Positions 1-7,527 of a stretch of DNA of 35,058 nucleotides are shown in pieces. Source of the DNA: Rhodospirillaceae bacterium (GTDB taxonomy: Bacteria; Pseudomonadota; Alphaproteobacteria; UBA828). The position numbers and the translations under genes were made by a program. Each line of letters starts with the position of its first letter. The first letter of the stretch is position 1. The stretch is taken from assembly GCA_018666805.1 (NCBI GenBank), contig JABIXB010000084.1, positions 1-35,058 of the forward strand, written 5' to 3'. Under the pieces are notes generated by a model. It did no database searches, was not told where the DNA came from, and saw only the letters and a program-made list of their open reading frames with translations.

Positions 1-73
1 CGATCAAACCATATTCAATGGCCGTCACACCGGATTTATCTTTCAAAAACTTGAAGAACTTGTTCATCATCAT
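1..73 (-). CDS. flp: Flp/Fap-type pilin, N-terminal part (cut by window edge)
   Basis: Only the first 24 codons are present. They encode a short basic leader, then Gly followed by VTAIEYGLI. This is the class IVb Flp prepilin signature: the prepilin peptidase cuts after the Gly, leaving mature Glu5 and Tyr6. Flp is the major subunit of tight-adherence (Tad) pili. Three ATG codons lie in a row (73, 70, 67). A GGAAGAG ribosome site at 74-80 is best spaced for the second or third, so the true start is probably 67 or 70. The gene runs in the same direction as the tadE/tadG-like genes at 226-2603 and is separated from them by about 150 AT-rich bases that probably carry its own promoter. Confidence 0.85.
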   Translation of the reverse strand, partial: MMMNKFFKFLKDKSGVTAIEYGLI

Positions 74-175
74 CTCTTCCTTGATTGGTTGTAACATGAG
101 TAATTATGGTCTCAATGTATTAAAATCGGATTAACTTGCGGTCATTTATTTATATTTTTTGATTTTATATTGTAA

Positions 176-203
176 AAATTTACATTAAATTTGATGTAAA
201 TTT
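176..203. promoter_or_regulatory. Perfect 10-bp inverted repeat upstream of flp
   Basis: AAATTTACAT (176-185) and its exact reverse complement ATGTAAATTT (194-203) are separated by 8 bases, in the AT-rich gap between the tadE-like gene and flp. The stem is too AT-rich to be a convincing intrinsic terminator, though a few T residues follow it on the minus strand. A binding site for a dimeric regulator is equally possible. The half-site GTAAATTT recurs at 2724-2731 on the other side of the pilus gene block. Confidence 0.4.
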
Positions 204-225
204 GTATTTACTTGTTATTACAGGA

Positions 226-783
226 TTATTCGACGGTTTGATTGCCGCCCGTGAGCAGGGTGGTGGAGAAATCAGGCAAAACCAGCGCGCTCGGCAGGCC
301 CGGCACCAAAGCGGCCAGCACCGCATAGGAATGGTCCACGCCGCTTAGCCTTACTTGTACGAGGGGAAGAATGCCGCCTGGCGTGCTGGCGTCGCCCAAA
401 TCGCTTTGCGAGTAGATGATTTCGATATTTTCGTCGGCGATGGCCGGCAACATCGCGCTCATGCTGGCGAGAACACTATCGAACGTCTCCGGCGCGACAA
501 CGGTTCCGCCGCCACAGGCCGCCATCTCGCCGGAAGAAGTGCAGGTGACGGATGCATTCGCCGGCAGGGCCGAGAGATCGGCGACAGGGGGCAGGATAGC
601 GGCAAGCCGCGCGCCGCGCCGGGTCGCCTCACCAGCTCGGTGGTAATCGAGGCTGACGCTGGCAAATTCCAATATGGCGACGCTGACAATCGCAATGAGC
701 GGAATAACAAGCGCGAATGACACCGTCATCGAGCCCTGCCGCTCGCGCCAACACAAATGGAGAAAAAACTTAGAGGCCGACAT
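226..783 (-). CDS. TadE-like minor pseudopilin
   Basis: Probable Tad (Flp) pilus assembly protein of the TadE family, about 185 residues. After a short basic N-terminus ending in RERQGS there is one hydrophobic segment (roughly residues 20-42), then an extracytoplasmic domain with two cysteines that could form a disulfide. TadE pseudopilins normally have a Glu just after the cleavage Gly, as in the neighbouring gene; here the corresponding stretch reads GSMTVSFAL with Ser in that place, so processing by the TadV peptidase is uncertain. The ATG at 783 was chosen because it overlaps the upstream gene's stop by 14 bases and keeps the short leader; an in-frame TTG at 861 would add an unlikely extension. 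It is translationally coupled to the gene at 770-1255. Confidence 0.75.
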   Translation of the reverse strand: MSASKFFLHLCWRERQGSMTVSFALVIPLIAIVSVAILEFASVSLDYHRAGEATRRGARLAAILPPVADLSALPANASVTCTSSGEMAACGGGTVVAPETFDSVLASMSAMLPAIADENIEIIYSQSDLGDASTPGGILPLVQVRLSGVDHSYAVLAALVPGLPSALVLPDFSTTLLTGGNQTVE

Positions 784-1255
784 AGGCCTGTTCATGGCTG
801 AGCCGAATGGTGTAATCGTCAAGCCCAAAACTGGCGGCGAGGCCGGGAACCAACGGTTCAAACGGAACTTCTGCCGCGATGCGAATCACCGCTAAATTCT
901 GCTCGCCAAGAACGAAATTCCCGAGCGTGATATCGAGCACCGAATTGCCCTGCTCCCAACCGGGCGCCAGAAACGGTGCGTCGCCGCCGATCCGCCCGGT
1001 GCGCACTAATTCAGATGCGGTCGCCTGCGCCGAAGCCGCCGCCGGATCGTCGGTGCGGGCAAGATAGAGAGCTCCAGCGCGCAGACCCTTCTCAATCGCG
1101 TTGGCCTGCTCATAGGCACGGCCAACTTCGATCAGGCCGCTGAACAACAGGAGAAAGATCGGCATCACCACGGCCACTTCAACCGCCGCGACCCCGCGCC
1201 GGTCGCGCGCAAACGCCGTCAAACGGCTGAGAATTTTAGCGAACCAAGCGTACAT
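770..1255 (-). CDS. tadE: TadE-like minor pseudopilin
   Basis: 161-residue TadE family protein. A basic leader (FARDRRG) precedes VAAVEVAVVMPIF and a single hydrophobic segment at about residues 22-44. The Glu a few residues after the Gly is the conserved pseudopilin processing signature. A small extracytoplasmic domain follows. In Tad systems such proteins are cleaved by the dedicated prepilin peptidase and act in pilus biogenesis or secretion rather than as the major fibre. The ATG at 1255 lies within the 3' end of the upstream tadG-like gene (20-base overlap), indicating one operon: tadG-like, tadE, tadE-like. Confidence 0.8.
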   Translation of the reverse strand: MYAWFAKILSRLTAFARDRRGVAAVEVAVVMPIFLLLFSGLIEVGRAYEQANAIEKGLRAGALYLARTDDPAAASAQATASELVRTGRIGGDAPFLAPGWEQGNSVLDITLGNFVLGEQNLAVIRIAAEVPFEPLVPGLAASFGLDDYTIRLSHEQAYVGL

Positions 1256-2603
1256 TGGCGTGAAAATCCGGGTTGTTGGCGGGGGTTAGCGGGCGCACCA
1301 CTTCGGCATAGATCGCCGCTTCGGGCGGTGCACCAACCGATTCGGTGATGAAAAGTTCGACATATTTACCGTCCGTCGGATAGCTCGCATGGCCACCGAT
1401 ACCTTGCGCGACACACTGCAACAACGGCACCTGAACAAGACGCCGGGCGGGGCCGTTTGCCGCAATCTCGCCTGTAGCAACGCCGTCGAAATCGGGATCG
1501 TCGCTATTGGCCGGATCGAGCGCGACAGGAATATCCGCGGCATCGGGGCTGACCACGGTAAACCCCTCGGGCAGCGTGCCGTCAAACGGGTAAATCGTGC
1601 GCCGGCCATTGCGCGCGAATTCAAGACCAAGCTCATAAAGATAGGCCTGATAGCGCGATGCATCGGCGAGTGCCGGCGGCGGCGCGACGCCGTGCTTGTC
1701 CTGCCAATAGCCGCTGATATCCCACACACCGTCGCCGGCGAGAGCCGCCGCATCAGCAATCAGCGTGTCATCACGCGGATAATTAATGACGTCGGGTGCG
1801 GGAAAAGGCCAGCCGCTTGCCACGTCGAAACGTGCATTCATGCCGGCACGCACCTTCTCGGTCTTGGAGCCGGTCGCCGTTGTAACGTCGAGAGAGTAAC
1901 AATTCTCCGGCTCCACGGCGGCCAGCGCGCCCTCGATATCATTGGCGCCGGCACTGCCGTCGGACAGCGCGAGCAAGCCAAAATTTCCGGGCGCCAGCGG
2001 TCCGCCCGAATTTTGCGCTTCTTTGAGACGCACCTGCCGCCCGGCATTTGCCACCTGAGTGAAATCGAGACTGGCATCGATCTCGCTCAGATCACACATC
2101 ATCAAAGGCGGCGCATGGCAGATAAATGGGTCGATCCGCGCCGTGGCAACGGCATTCATGCTGCTCACGGTCGATGACGTGGTATTTGTGACGGCGTTAA
2201 GCAGCGGCTGAAACAGGATCTCCACCTGTTTTGGCTCCAACTCGACTTCAATAAACACCGCATCCGCATCGCTCGTGGCGACAACCGGAGCCGGCTCCAG
2301 AGCGCTATAATAAATCACCGACGCGACGTCGAGATCGCCGCCGCCCGACGGAATGGCACTCCAGCCTTGGGCCGCATTTGTGGCAACATCGAGGGCGCGA
2401 GCGCGCGCATTGTCCCGCCCATCGAGCTGAACCGCGCCGGCCATCGCCGCCGCATCGGCAGTATTTTGCATTTCGCTGCGCAACACCGACATACGCCCGA
2501 CGTCAACCGCAAGGGTGCCGGCGGAAACGCCGGCGGTCAGGAAGAGCGCTGTGTAAACAGTAATGCTACCGCGTCGATCTCTAAACATTGGATACCTGTT
2601 CAT
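1236..2603 (-). CDS. TadG-like pilus assembly protein
   Basis: Protein of 455 residues (450 from the second ATG). The N-terminus FRDRRGSITVYTALFL gives one membrane segment. It is followed by DVGRMSVLRSEMQNTADAA, the hallmark of the TadG / 'Flp pilus-assembly TadE/G-like' family, where RxxLQxAADAAALAGA-type sequence follows the helix. The rest is a large extracytoplasmic domain with a few cysteines and no von Willebrand MIDAS that I can recognise, so it is a short TadG relative. The ATG at 2588 has AGG about six bases upstream and may be the real start; the ATG at 2603 has no clear ribosome site. It is the first gene of the minor-pilin operon and its upstream region is unusually AT-rich. Confidence 0.75.
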   Translation of the reverse strand: MNRYPMFRDRRGSITVYTALFLTAGVSAGTLAVDVGRMSVLRSEMQNTADAAAMAGAVQLDGRDNARARALDVATNAAQGWSAIPSGGGDLDVASVIYYSALEPAPVVATSDADAVFIEVELEPKQVEILFQPLLNAVTNTTSSTVSSMNAVATARIDPFICHAPPLMMCDLSEIDASLDFTQVANAGRQVRLKEAQNSGGPLAPGNFGLLALSDGSAGANDIEGALAAVEPENCYSLDVTTATGSKTEKVRAGMNARFDVASGWPFPAPDVINYPRDDTLIADAAALAGDGVWDISGYWQDKHGVAPPPALADASRYQAYLYELGLEFARNGRRTIYPFDGTLPEGFTVVSPDAADIPVALDPANSDDPDFDGVATGEIAANGPARRLVQVPLLQCVAQGIGGHASYPTDGKYVELFITESVGAPPEAAIYAEVVRPLTPANNPDFHANVRLVR

Positions 2604-2808
2604 TCGTCATAATTAAACAATATATCCGTTTTAATACAGCACCCATTACAATTTGTTTAATATTAATAGACATTTTACTGTTGTTTTACTGTATATTTAT
2701 TTAAATATTACATGAAATTTCCAGTAAATTTCGCGCACTTGAGGCTGACGCATGCCGGCGCTAGCCTGTACGCTGGCAGCAAAACCCATCGGCCGGAAAG
2801 GGCAACGC
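2604..2808. promoter_or_regulatory. AT-rich divergent control region with several small repeats
   Basis: About 205 bases without a gene separate the tadG-like gene (minus) from the amidohydrolase (plus). The region is far more AT-rich than its surroundings. It contains a 9-bp inverted repeat (ATTAAACAA 2612-2620, TTGTTTAAT 2653-2661), two direct copies of TTTTACTGT 11 bases apart (2673-2681 and 2684-2692), and a 7-bp inverted repeat GAAATTT/AAATTTC (2714-2720, 2726-2732). The layout fits binding sites for a regulator of pilus gene expression. No individual promoter hexamers can be assigned with confidence. Confidence 0.4.
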
Positions 2809-3711
2809 ATGTACCAAGGCGATATTATCGATCCGCATCACCATCTCTGGGATCTCAGCACTGGCTGGTACCCGTGGCTCACCACGGAACGGCCGAAGGA
2901 AATGGTATTCGGCGACCCGGAGCCGCTCGCGCGCGACTATTTGCCGCCCGATTACCGCGCCGATATGGCGGGCGTGAATCCGGTGAAAACGGTTCACATC
3001 CAAGGCAGCGGCAATCGCGACGACCCAGTGGCAGAGACGCGCTGGCTCGAGGCGCTCCATAAGGAATATGGCATGCCGAACGGCATCGTTGCCTCCGCGC
3101 CACTCGATCAGCCGGGCGTGGACGAGGTGCTGGCGGCGCAATGCGAGCATCCGCTGATGCGCGGCATCCGTTCAATCGTCAGCTGGCACAGCAATCCGGT
3201 GTTTAATTTCAACGAGCGCGACGATCTCATGCGCGACGATGTGTGGCGCGCCGGTTACGCCCTGCTCGGCAAATATTCGCTGTCCTTCGATATGATGCTG
3301 TTTCCGAGCCAGCTCAATGATGCCCTCGACCTGGCCCGCGCCTATCCCAACATCCAGATTATCCTCAACCATACCGGCAGCCCGGCGGACCGCGACGAAG
3401 CCGGCATGGCGCGCTGGCGCGACGGCATGCAGGCGCTCTCGGCGGCGCCCAACGTGGCGGTGAAGATTTCCGACCTCTGCGCCTATGATCATGATTGGAC
3501 GGTCGCGAGCTTCCGTCCCATCATTCTCGACACCATTGAGTGGTTTGGCGTGGCGCGCTGCATGTTTGCCAGCGACTTGCCGGTGGTGGCGCTACATGGC
3601 GGTGCAGAGAAGATCTACGCCGCGTTCAAAGAGATCGTCGCCGCCTTCAGTGAAGACGAGCAACGTGCTCTCTTTCATGACAATGCGGCTAAATTCTATC
3701 GTCTGAACTAA
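2809..3711 (+). CDS. Amidohydrolase family protein (COG3618 type)
   Basis: 300-residue TIM-barrel metal-dependent hydrolase of the amidohydrolase-2 family, which includes lactonases such as 2-pyrone-4,6-dicarboxylate hydrolase and L-fuconolactonase. Visible signatures are the N-terminal metal motif DPHHHLW, an internal VHIQG strand, NHTGSPAD with the mid-barrel His, KISDL, and the C-terminal metal/catalytic Asp in MFASDLPV. The substrate cannot be told from sequence. The ATG at 2809 is preceded by GGAAAGGG at a good distance and starts the protein right at the family N-terminus; an in-frame upstream start at 2752 would add 19 atypical residues. The gene stands alone, convergent with the next gene, with 24 bases between the two stops. 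Confidence 0.85.
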   Translation: MYQGDIIDPHHHLWDLSTGWYPWLTTERPKEMVFGDPEPLARDYLPPDYRADMAGVNPVKTVHIQGSGNRDDPVAETRWLEALHKEYGMPNGIVASAPLDQPGVDEVLAAQCEHPLMRGIRSIVSWHSNPVFNFNERDDLMRDDVWRAGYALLGKYSLSFDMMLFPSQLNDALDLARAYPNIQIILNHTGSPADRDEAGMARWRDGMQALSAAPNVAVKISDLCAYDHDWTVASFRPIILDTIEWFGVARCMFASDLPVVALHGGAEKIYAAFKEIVAAFSEDEQRALFHDNAAKFYRLN

Positions 3712-3735
3712 TTAGCGACTGTTCCGTAACGCGAG

Positions 3736-5814
3736 CTACCGCCCTTCTGAGCGCATATTCCAGACCGCCTTGGGTTGCGCCGGGCGCCAGCCGGAGCGTT
3801 TTCTGGCGCGCCTGCGCGCAGATTTTGACGCTTTTTTTCCGCTCAGCGTAAAGCGGCAAACCTGTCCTTCTTCCTCGGGCTCAACCCACGCGCGGCCACC
3901 ATCCAGGCCGGCTGATTGATTGGCGTCTCGCAACGCCGCGCCGGTCAAATGCGCGGCGCCCACACCCTCAGCAGCGGCCCCGGCGCGCAGAACAATAAGG
4001 TGAATTTCACCCTTCTCCTCATAAGCCATGACGGCAAGCGAGGGTGGCGCCGCACCCGCTTGATGTTCAGCACCCAGCGAAACGCGCAACACACCCTCGA
4101 GCGCGCCGCCGATCGTTTTCTCGTCTCCCGACATCTGCAAGCCGTCAGCGGCATCAAGCCCGAGCTGTGTGGCGACGCCCTCATCCACCAGGCGCCGGGC
4201 AACGCGTTCGAACATGCCACGGATATCGAACCGGCCCAATTCCACCGCAGCCTCACCAACCGAGTGGCGCGACTTGCGATCTTTTTTCCACTTCCGTGCC
4301 AGGGCCGAGGCAGACGCACGGTGCATCTCAACCTCCGCCGCTACCGTGGCATCCTGTTCCGCCAGCGCCTGGAAGGCAGCGCCGCCAAGCGACGCTTCGA
4401 CGATGACGCGTGACCAATCTTCAGCCGCGCCGAAGGCCAATTGATGCGCGACTTTCAGCGCCAGACCGTCTTCGCGCGCGCCGTCATCAGATTGCCATTC
4501 GACGCGCCGTTCACCCCTGGCAAAACCAGCCAGCGCGGCGCCAAACGCCGGACCGCCGCGCAGTTCCGACATGCCGCCCTGAAGCGGCCAGCGAATGAGG
4601 GCGCGGGCATCGTCCAGCATGCGCGGATTGCGCTCGAGCCGGCTGCCAAGTTCGGCCCGCTCGGCCGTGCTCATACTGGCGACCAGCACTTTGAGCTGAG
4701 ACCAATCCTCCGGCCAGCGCGAATAAACGATTTCGTCGCCCATACTGCCGAGCTTGTCTGTTTTGCCTTGCCCGCCAGCGCCTGCGTGGCGAATGTTCCC
4801 GGCGCGGAAAAAGAGATAGATCGGAATTAAAACGAGAGCAACCGCCAGCCCAGCTAAAATTTCGAGCCAGGATACGGATTCCACCCAGCCGTTATCGCGC
4901 ACGGCATTTTGCCGGGCAGCGGCGACAGGCGGCCCAACCCGCGCGGCGGCGGTGAAATTTCCCGCCGCCCCAATGCGGTCGCTGGCGCTGTAATCGACAA
5001 ATAGAATTTCACCGTCACCGCGCCGCACAAATAAATGGCCACCGCCATCCACCGCGCCGGATTCGAGGGCCTCGCCCGGCGGCACGTTGTGGCGCGAGAC
5101 GACATGCGCCACGGGCGCCGGCTGGATTTGAGCGATTTCATCTTCGCCGATGAGAATGAGCTCACCGTTCAGCGGATCGTCGACCACATCCTCTGCCGCG
5201 GGCAAACCTTCAAGCAGCCGCGTCGTCGCATTGGTATCCAGGTCGATCTCACCGAAGGTGCCACCGGCCTCACCATCCTCGGCAAAATAATAGGCCCTGC
5301 CATCGGCCTCGACCGCGACATGGCTGAGCGAAATATCATCGCCCGTAAGCATGCCACCTATTGCCTGCAGCTCCGGGGCGGCGGGCCGGTGCGGCACATC
5401 CTCCCAGCTCTCCAATTCGATTCTGAGCGCAGCACCACCAGTTTCTTCTGGCACGCTGAAGGCGCCGCTCGCATCGCTCGTGACGCGCTGTATTTGCCGG
5501 CGCGGGCGGCTGCTCTTGGGGCTACGCAGACTATCCAAACGCCGCTGAACATCTCCGACGCCGCGCAAATCATGGGTTTTGCGTGAGCGCGCCACATTGA
5601 AATTCTGACCGTCATAATCGAATTCAACGCGCTCAATGCGTACGGAATCGCGCGATCCCACGGCATGAAGCTCGCCCTTCAGCCCCTCGCCGGCCTGTCC
5701 TGTTCCAGCGCTGAGGGGAAGCGCAACAAGCATGGCAAAGAGCAGGCGAAAAGCCCGGCCCAGGCGACATAGACGGCCCGCACGAAGAGCAGAATAAAGG
5801 CGCGTTAGCATCAT
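3736..5814 (-). CDS. Membrane protein with periplasmic sensor-like region and degenerate histidine-kinase-like C-terminus
   Basis: 692 residues from the ATG at 5814 (an ATG at 5811 and a TTG at 5847 are alternatives). A signal peptide ends near residue 41. A periplasmic part of roughly 270 residues follows, including beta-propeller-like strands such as GRAYYFAEDG and HLFVRRGDGEILFVD. One membrane helix lies at about 317-337, then a cytoplasmic part of about 350 residues. Around residues 528-590 the order FDIRGMFERVARRL...GDEKTIGGALEGVLRVSL matches the region leading into the N-box of histidine kinases, and VCRFTLSG near the end resembles their last strand. No H-box His, no N-box Asn and no DxGxG motif are visible, so it is probably not an active kinase. 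The C-terminus is strongly basic. Function unknown; the kinase-fold relation is inference. Confidence 0.7.
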   Translation of the reverse strand: MMLTRLYSALRAGRLCRLGRAFRLLFAMLVALPLSAGTGQAGEGLKGELHAVGSRDSVRIERVEFDYDGQNFNVARSRKTHDLRGVGDVQRRLDSLRSPKSSRPRRQIQRVTSDASGAFSVPEETGGAALRIELESWEDVPHRPAAPELQAIGGMLTGDDISLSHVAVEADGRAYYFAEDGEAGGTFGEIDLDTNATTRLLEGLPAAEDVVDDPLNGELILIGEDEIAQIQPAPVAHVVSRHNVPPGEALESGAVDGGGHLFVRRGDGEILFVDYSASDRIGAAGNFTAAARVGPPVAAARQNAVRDNGWVESVSWLEILAGLAVALVLIPIYLFFRAGNIRHAGAGGQGKTDKLGSMGDEIVYSRWPEDWSQLKVLVASMSTAERAELGSRLERNPRMLDDARALIRWPLQGGMSELRGGPAFGAALAGFARGERRVEWQSDDGAREDGLALKVAHQLAFGAAEDWSRVIVEASLGGAAFQALAEQDATVAAEVEMHRASASALARKWKKDRKSRHSVGEAAVELGRFDIRGMFERVARRLVDEGVATQLGLDAADGLQMSGDEKTIGGALEGVLRVSLGAEHQAGAAPPSLAVMAYEEKGEIHLIVLRAGAAAEGVGAAHLTGAALRDANQSAGLDGGRAWVEPEEEGQVCRFTLSGKKASKSARRRARKRSGWRPAQPKAVWNMRSEGR

Positions 5815-5943
5815 TTTCGGACTACCAAAGCCGCATTCACCCACCAATGCGGGGGCGGATTAAATCCCTGTCTCTACGACTATGCACAAGGTGTGCTAAG
5901 GAAGGTTAAATGTGCTGAAATAAAGACAAAATCGGAGGGGCAT

Positions 5944-6699
5944 ATGAAACTGGCCGGAAAAACGGCAATTATCACCGGCGGCGCTATGGGAATTGGCCGC
6001 GTTTTGGCTGAAGGCCTGGCGGCGGAAGGGGCAAATATCATTATCGCCGACCGCGCCGGGGCGGCGGAAGCGGCGGCGGAAATGGCCGCGGCCGGCCACA
6101 GCGCGCGCGCCGTCGCCTGCGATGTCTCGTCCGAGCAGGAGACCGAGAGCATGGCGGGCGAATGTATAGAGGCGTTCGGCGCCATCGACGTGTTGGTCAA
6201 TAATGCCGGCATCTATTCCAGCCTAACGCCGCAGCCGTTCGAAGCGCAAAGCGCGGAAGAATGGCGCAACATTCTCGACGTCAACGTCATCGGTACGTTT
6301 CTGTGCTGTAAGGCAGTGGTGGCCCAGATGCGCACCCAGGGCGGCGGGCGGATTATCAACCTCTCCTCCGGCACACCGTTCAAAGGCGTGCCCTACCTGC
6401 TGCACTATGTCGCGAGCAAGGGCGCCATCAACGCCATCACCAAATCGCTCGCCAAGGAATTGGGTAGTGACGGCATTCTCGTGAACGGCATCGCGCCGGG
6501 CTTTACCCTCTCGGACGGGGTGATGGCCAATCCGGTACAGCTTGAGAAGCTGAAGGACATTTCCCTTCAGGCGCGCACCTTGCAGCGCGACCAACTGCCG
6601 TCCGATCTGGTTGGCGCGGCGGTCTATTTCGCCAGCGCCGATTCGGCCTTTGTCACCGGCCAGACCCTGGTCGTCGATGGCGGCGCTTATTTCCATTGA
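5944..6699 (+). CDS. SDR family NAD(P)-dependent oxidoreductase
   Basis: 251-residue classical short-chain dehydrogenase/reductase. It has the cofactor motif TGGAMGIG (residues 11-18), NNAG (86-89), the catalytic Ser in NLSSGTP (141 or 142) and the YxxxK pair Tyr155/Lys159. An Asp (IIIADR) at the end of the second strand favours NAD over NADP. The C-terminus FVTGQTLVVDGG is typical. The ATG at 5944 follows a strong GGAGGGG ribosome site; an upstream in-frame start at 5893 is unnecessary. It starts a three-gene plus-strand group with a cupin and an ornithine cyclodeaminase-family protein, so it probably reduces or oxidises an intermediate in the same pathway. The substrate is unknown. Confidence 0.9.
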   Translation: MKLAGKTAIITGGAMGIGRVLAEGLAAEGANIIIADRAGAAEAAAEMAAAGHSARAVACDVSSEQETESMAGECIEAFGAIDVLVNNAGIYSSLTPQPFEAQSAEEWRNILDVNVIGTFLCCKAVVAQMRTQGGGRIINLSSGTPFKGVPYLLHYVASKGAINAITKSLAKELGSDGILVNGIAPGFTLSDGVMANPVQLEKLKDISLQARTLQRDQLPSDLVGAAVYFASADSAFVTGQTLVVDGGAYFH

Positions 6700-6727
6700 T
6701 GCAACGAAAAGAACGAGCAGAACAAAG

Positions 6728-7360
6728 ATGACGAAAGGTTACCAGCTGGCACTGTCGCATGACCGGCTCGACCCGGGCGCAGAGTTTAAAACAATGGCGG
6801 CGCACAACACTATTCTCTATGTCGCGCGCGGCAGTGCTCTGATTGCGGGCGCAGCATATGACCTCGATACAGCATGGTTCGGCGCCGGCCCGGTGTCGTA
6901 CCAGGCCGGAGCGGGCGGCGCCGAGCTGTGGCGCTGGGAGCTCCGCCCGATTGGCAGCGAATGTACGGCGAGCGCTTTGCTAGCGGCGCCGATCACTACG
7001 CTTAAGGTCGGCGATGGCTGGCTGATGCGCTGCGACAGCGTCGCCCTACCGCCCGGAGATTGCGCCTACCGCCATGTTCACCAGGGCCCGGGGATCCGCT
7101 GCCTGCTCGAAGGCGGCATCCGGGTGAAAACCGGCGGTTCGGTGCATGATTATGGCTGCGGCGAAGCTTGGTTCGAGGACGGCGTTACGCCGGTCTTCGC
7201 CGAGGCCACCGGAGATACGCTGATGCGCTTCATCCGGGTGATGATTCTGCCGCGCGCGTTACAAGGCGAGCGCTCCATCCGCTATATCGATGATGCCGAC
7301 CGCGACAAGCCGAAGCGTCAGACCTATAAAATCTATAGCGACGAATTGGTCGAATTTTAA
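6728..7360 (+). CDS. Cupin-fold protein
   Basis: 210-residue protein with two cupin-like halves. The first (about residues 10-60) contains LYVARGSALIAGAAYDL and lacks metal-binding His. The second (about 110-190) carries HVHQGPGIRCLLEGGIRV, a cupin motif 1 with HxH and a following Glu, then GEAWFEDGVTPVFAEA where the usual motif 2 His is missing. It may be a metal-dependent isomerase, lyase or dioxygenase, or a ligand-binding bicupin. The ATG at 6728 was chosen because it lies 28 bases after the SDR stop; the upstream in-frame start overlaps the SDR gene by about 30 codons. Co-transcription with the SDR is likely. Confidence 0.7.
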   Translation: MTKGYQLALSHDRLDPGAEFKTMAAHNTILYVARGSALIAGAAYDLDTAWFGAGPVSYQAGAGGAELWRWELRPIGSECTASALLAAPITTLKVGDGWLMRCDSVALPPGDCAYRHVHQGPGIRCLLEGGIRVKTGGSVHDYGCGEAWFEDGVTPVFAEATGDTLMRFIRVMILPRALQGERSIRYIDDADRDKPKRQTYKIYSDELVEF

Positions 7361-7527
7361 GAAGCGCAGAAAAGGGACGATGGCGATCTTCCCGATCTAT
7401 TGGCTGCATCGGGTTACCCCGATTACCCGGGGCACACGAGATGTTGCGGTCGGCTGGGTGCCCGGGCCAAGCTACCGCTAGACGTAAGATCCGGGCGAGC
7501 GAACAATCATCCACAAGGGAGATAAAA

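Noticed and set aside
1389-2177. Open frame of 262 codons opposite the tadG-like gene
   Set aside because: Antisense shadow of a gene with clear family features; no ribosome site and no domain.
7380-7481. Possible 33-residue small gene between the cupin and the cyclodeaminase gene
   Set aside because: AAGGGA lies too close to the ATG, the peptide (MAIFPIYWLHRV...) matches nothing I know, and no second line of evidence exists.
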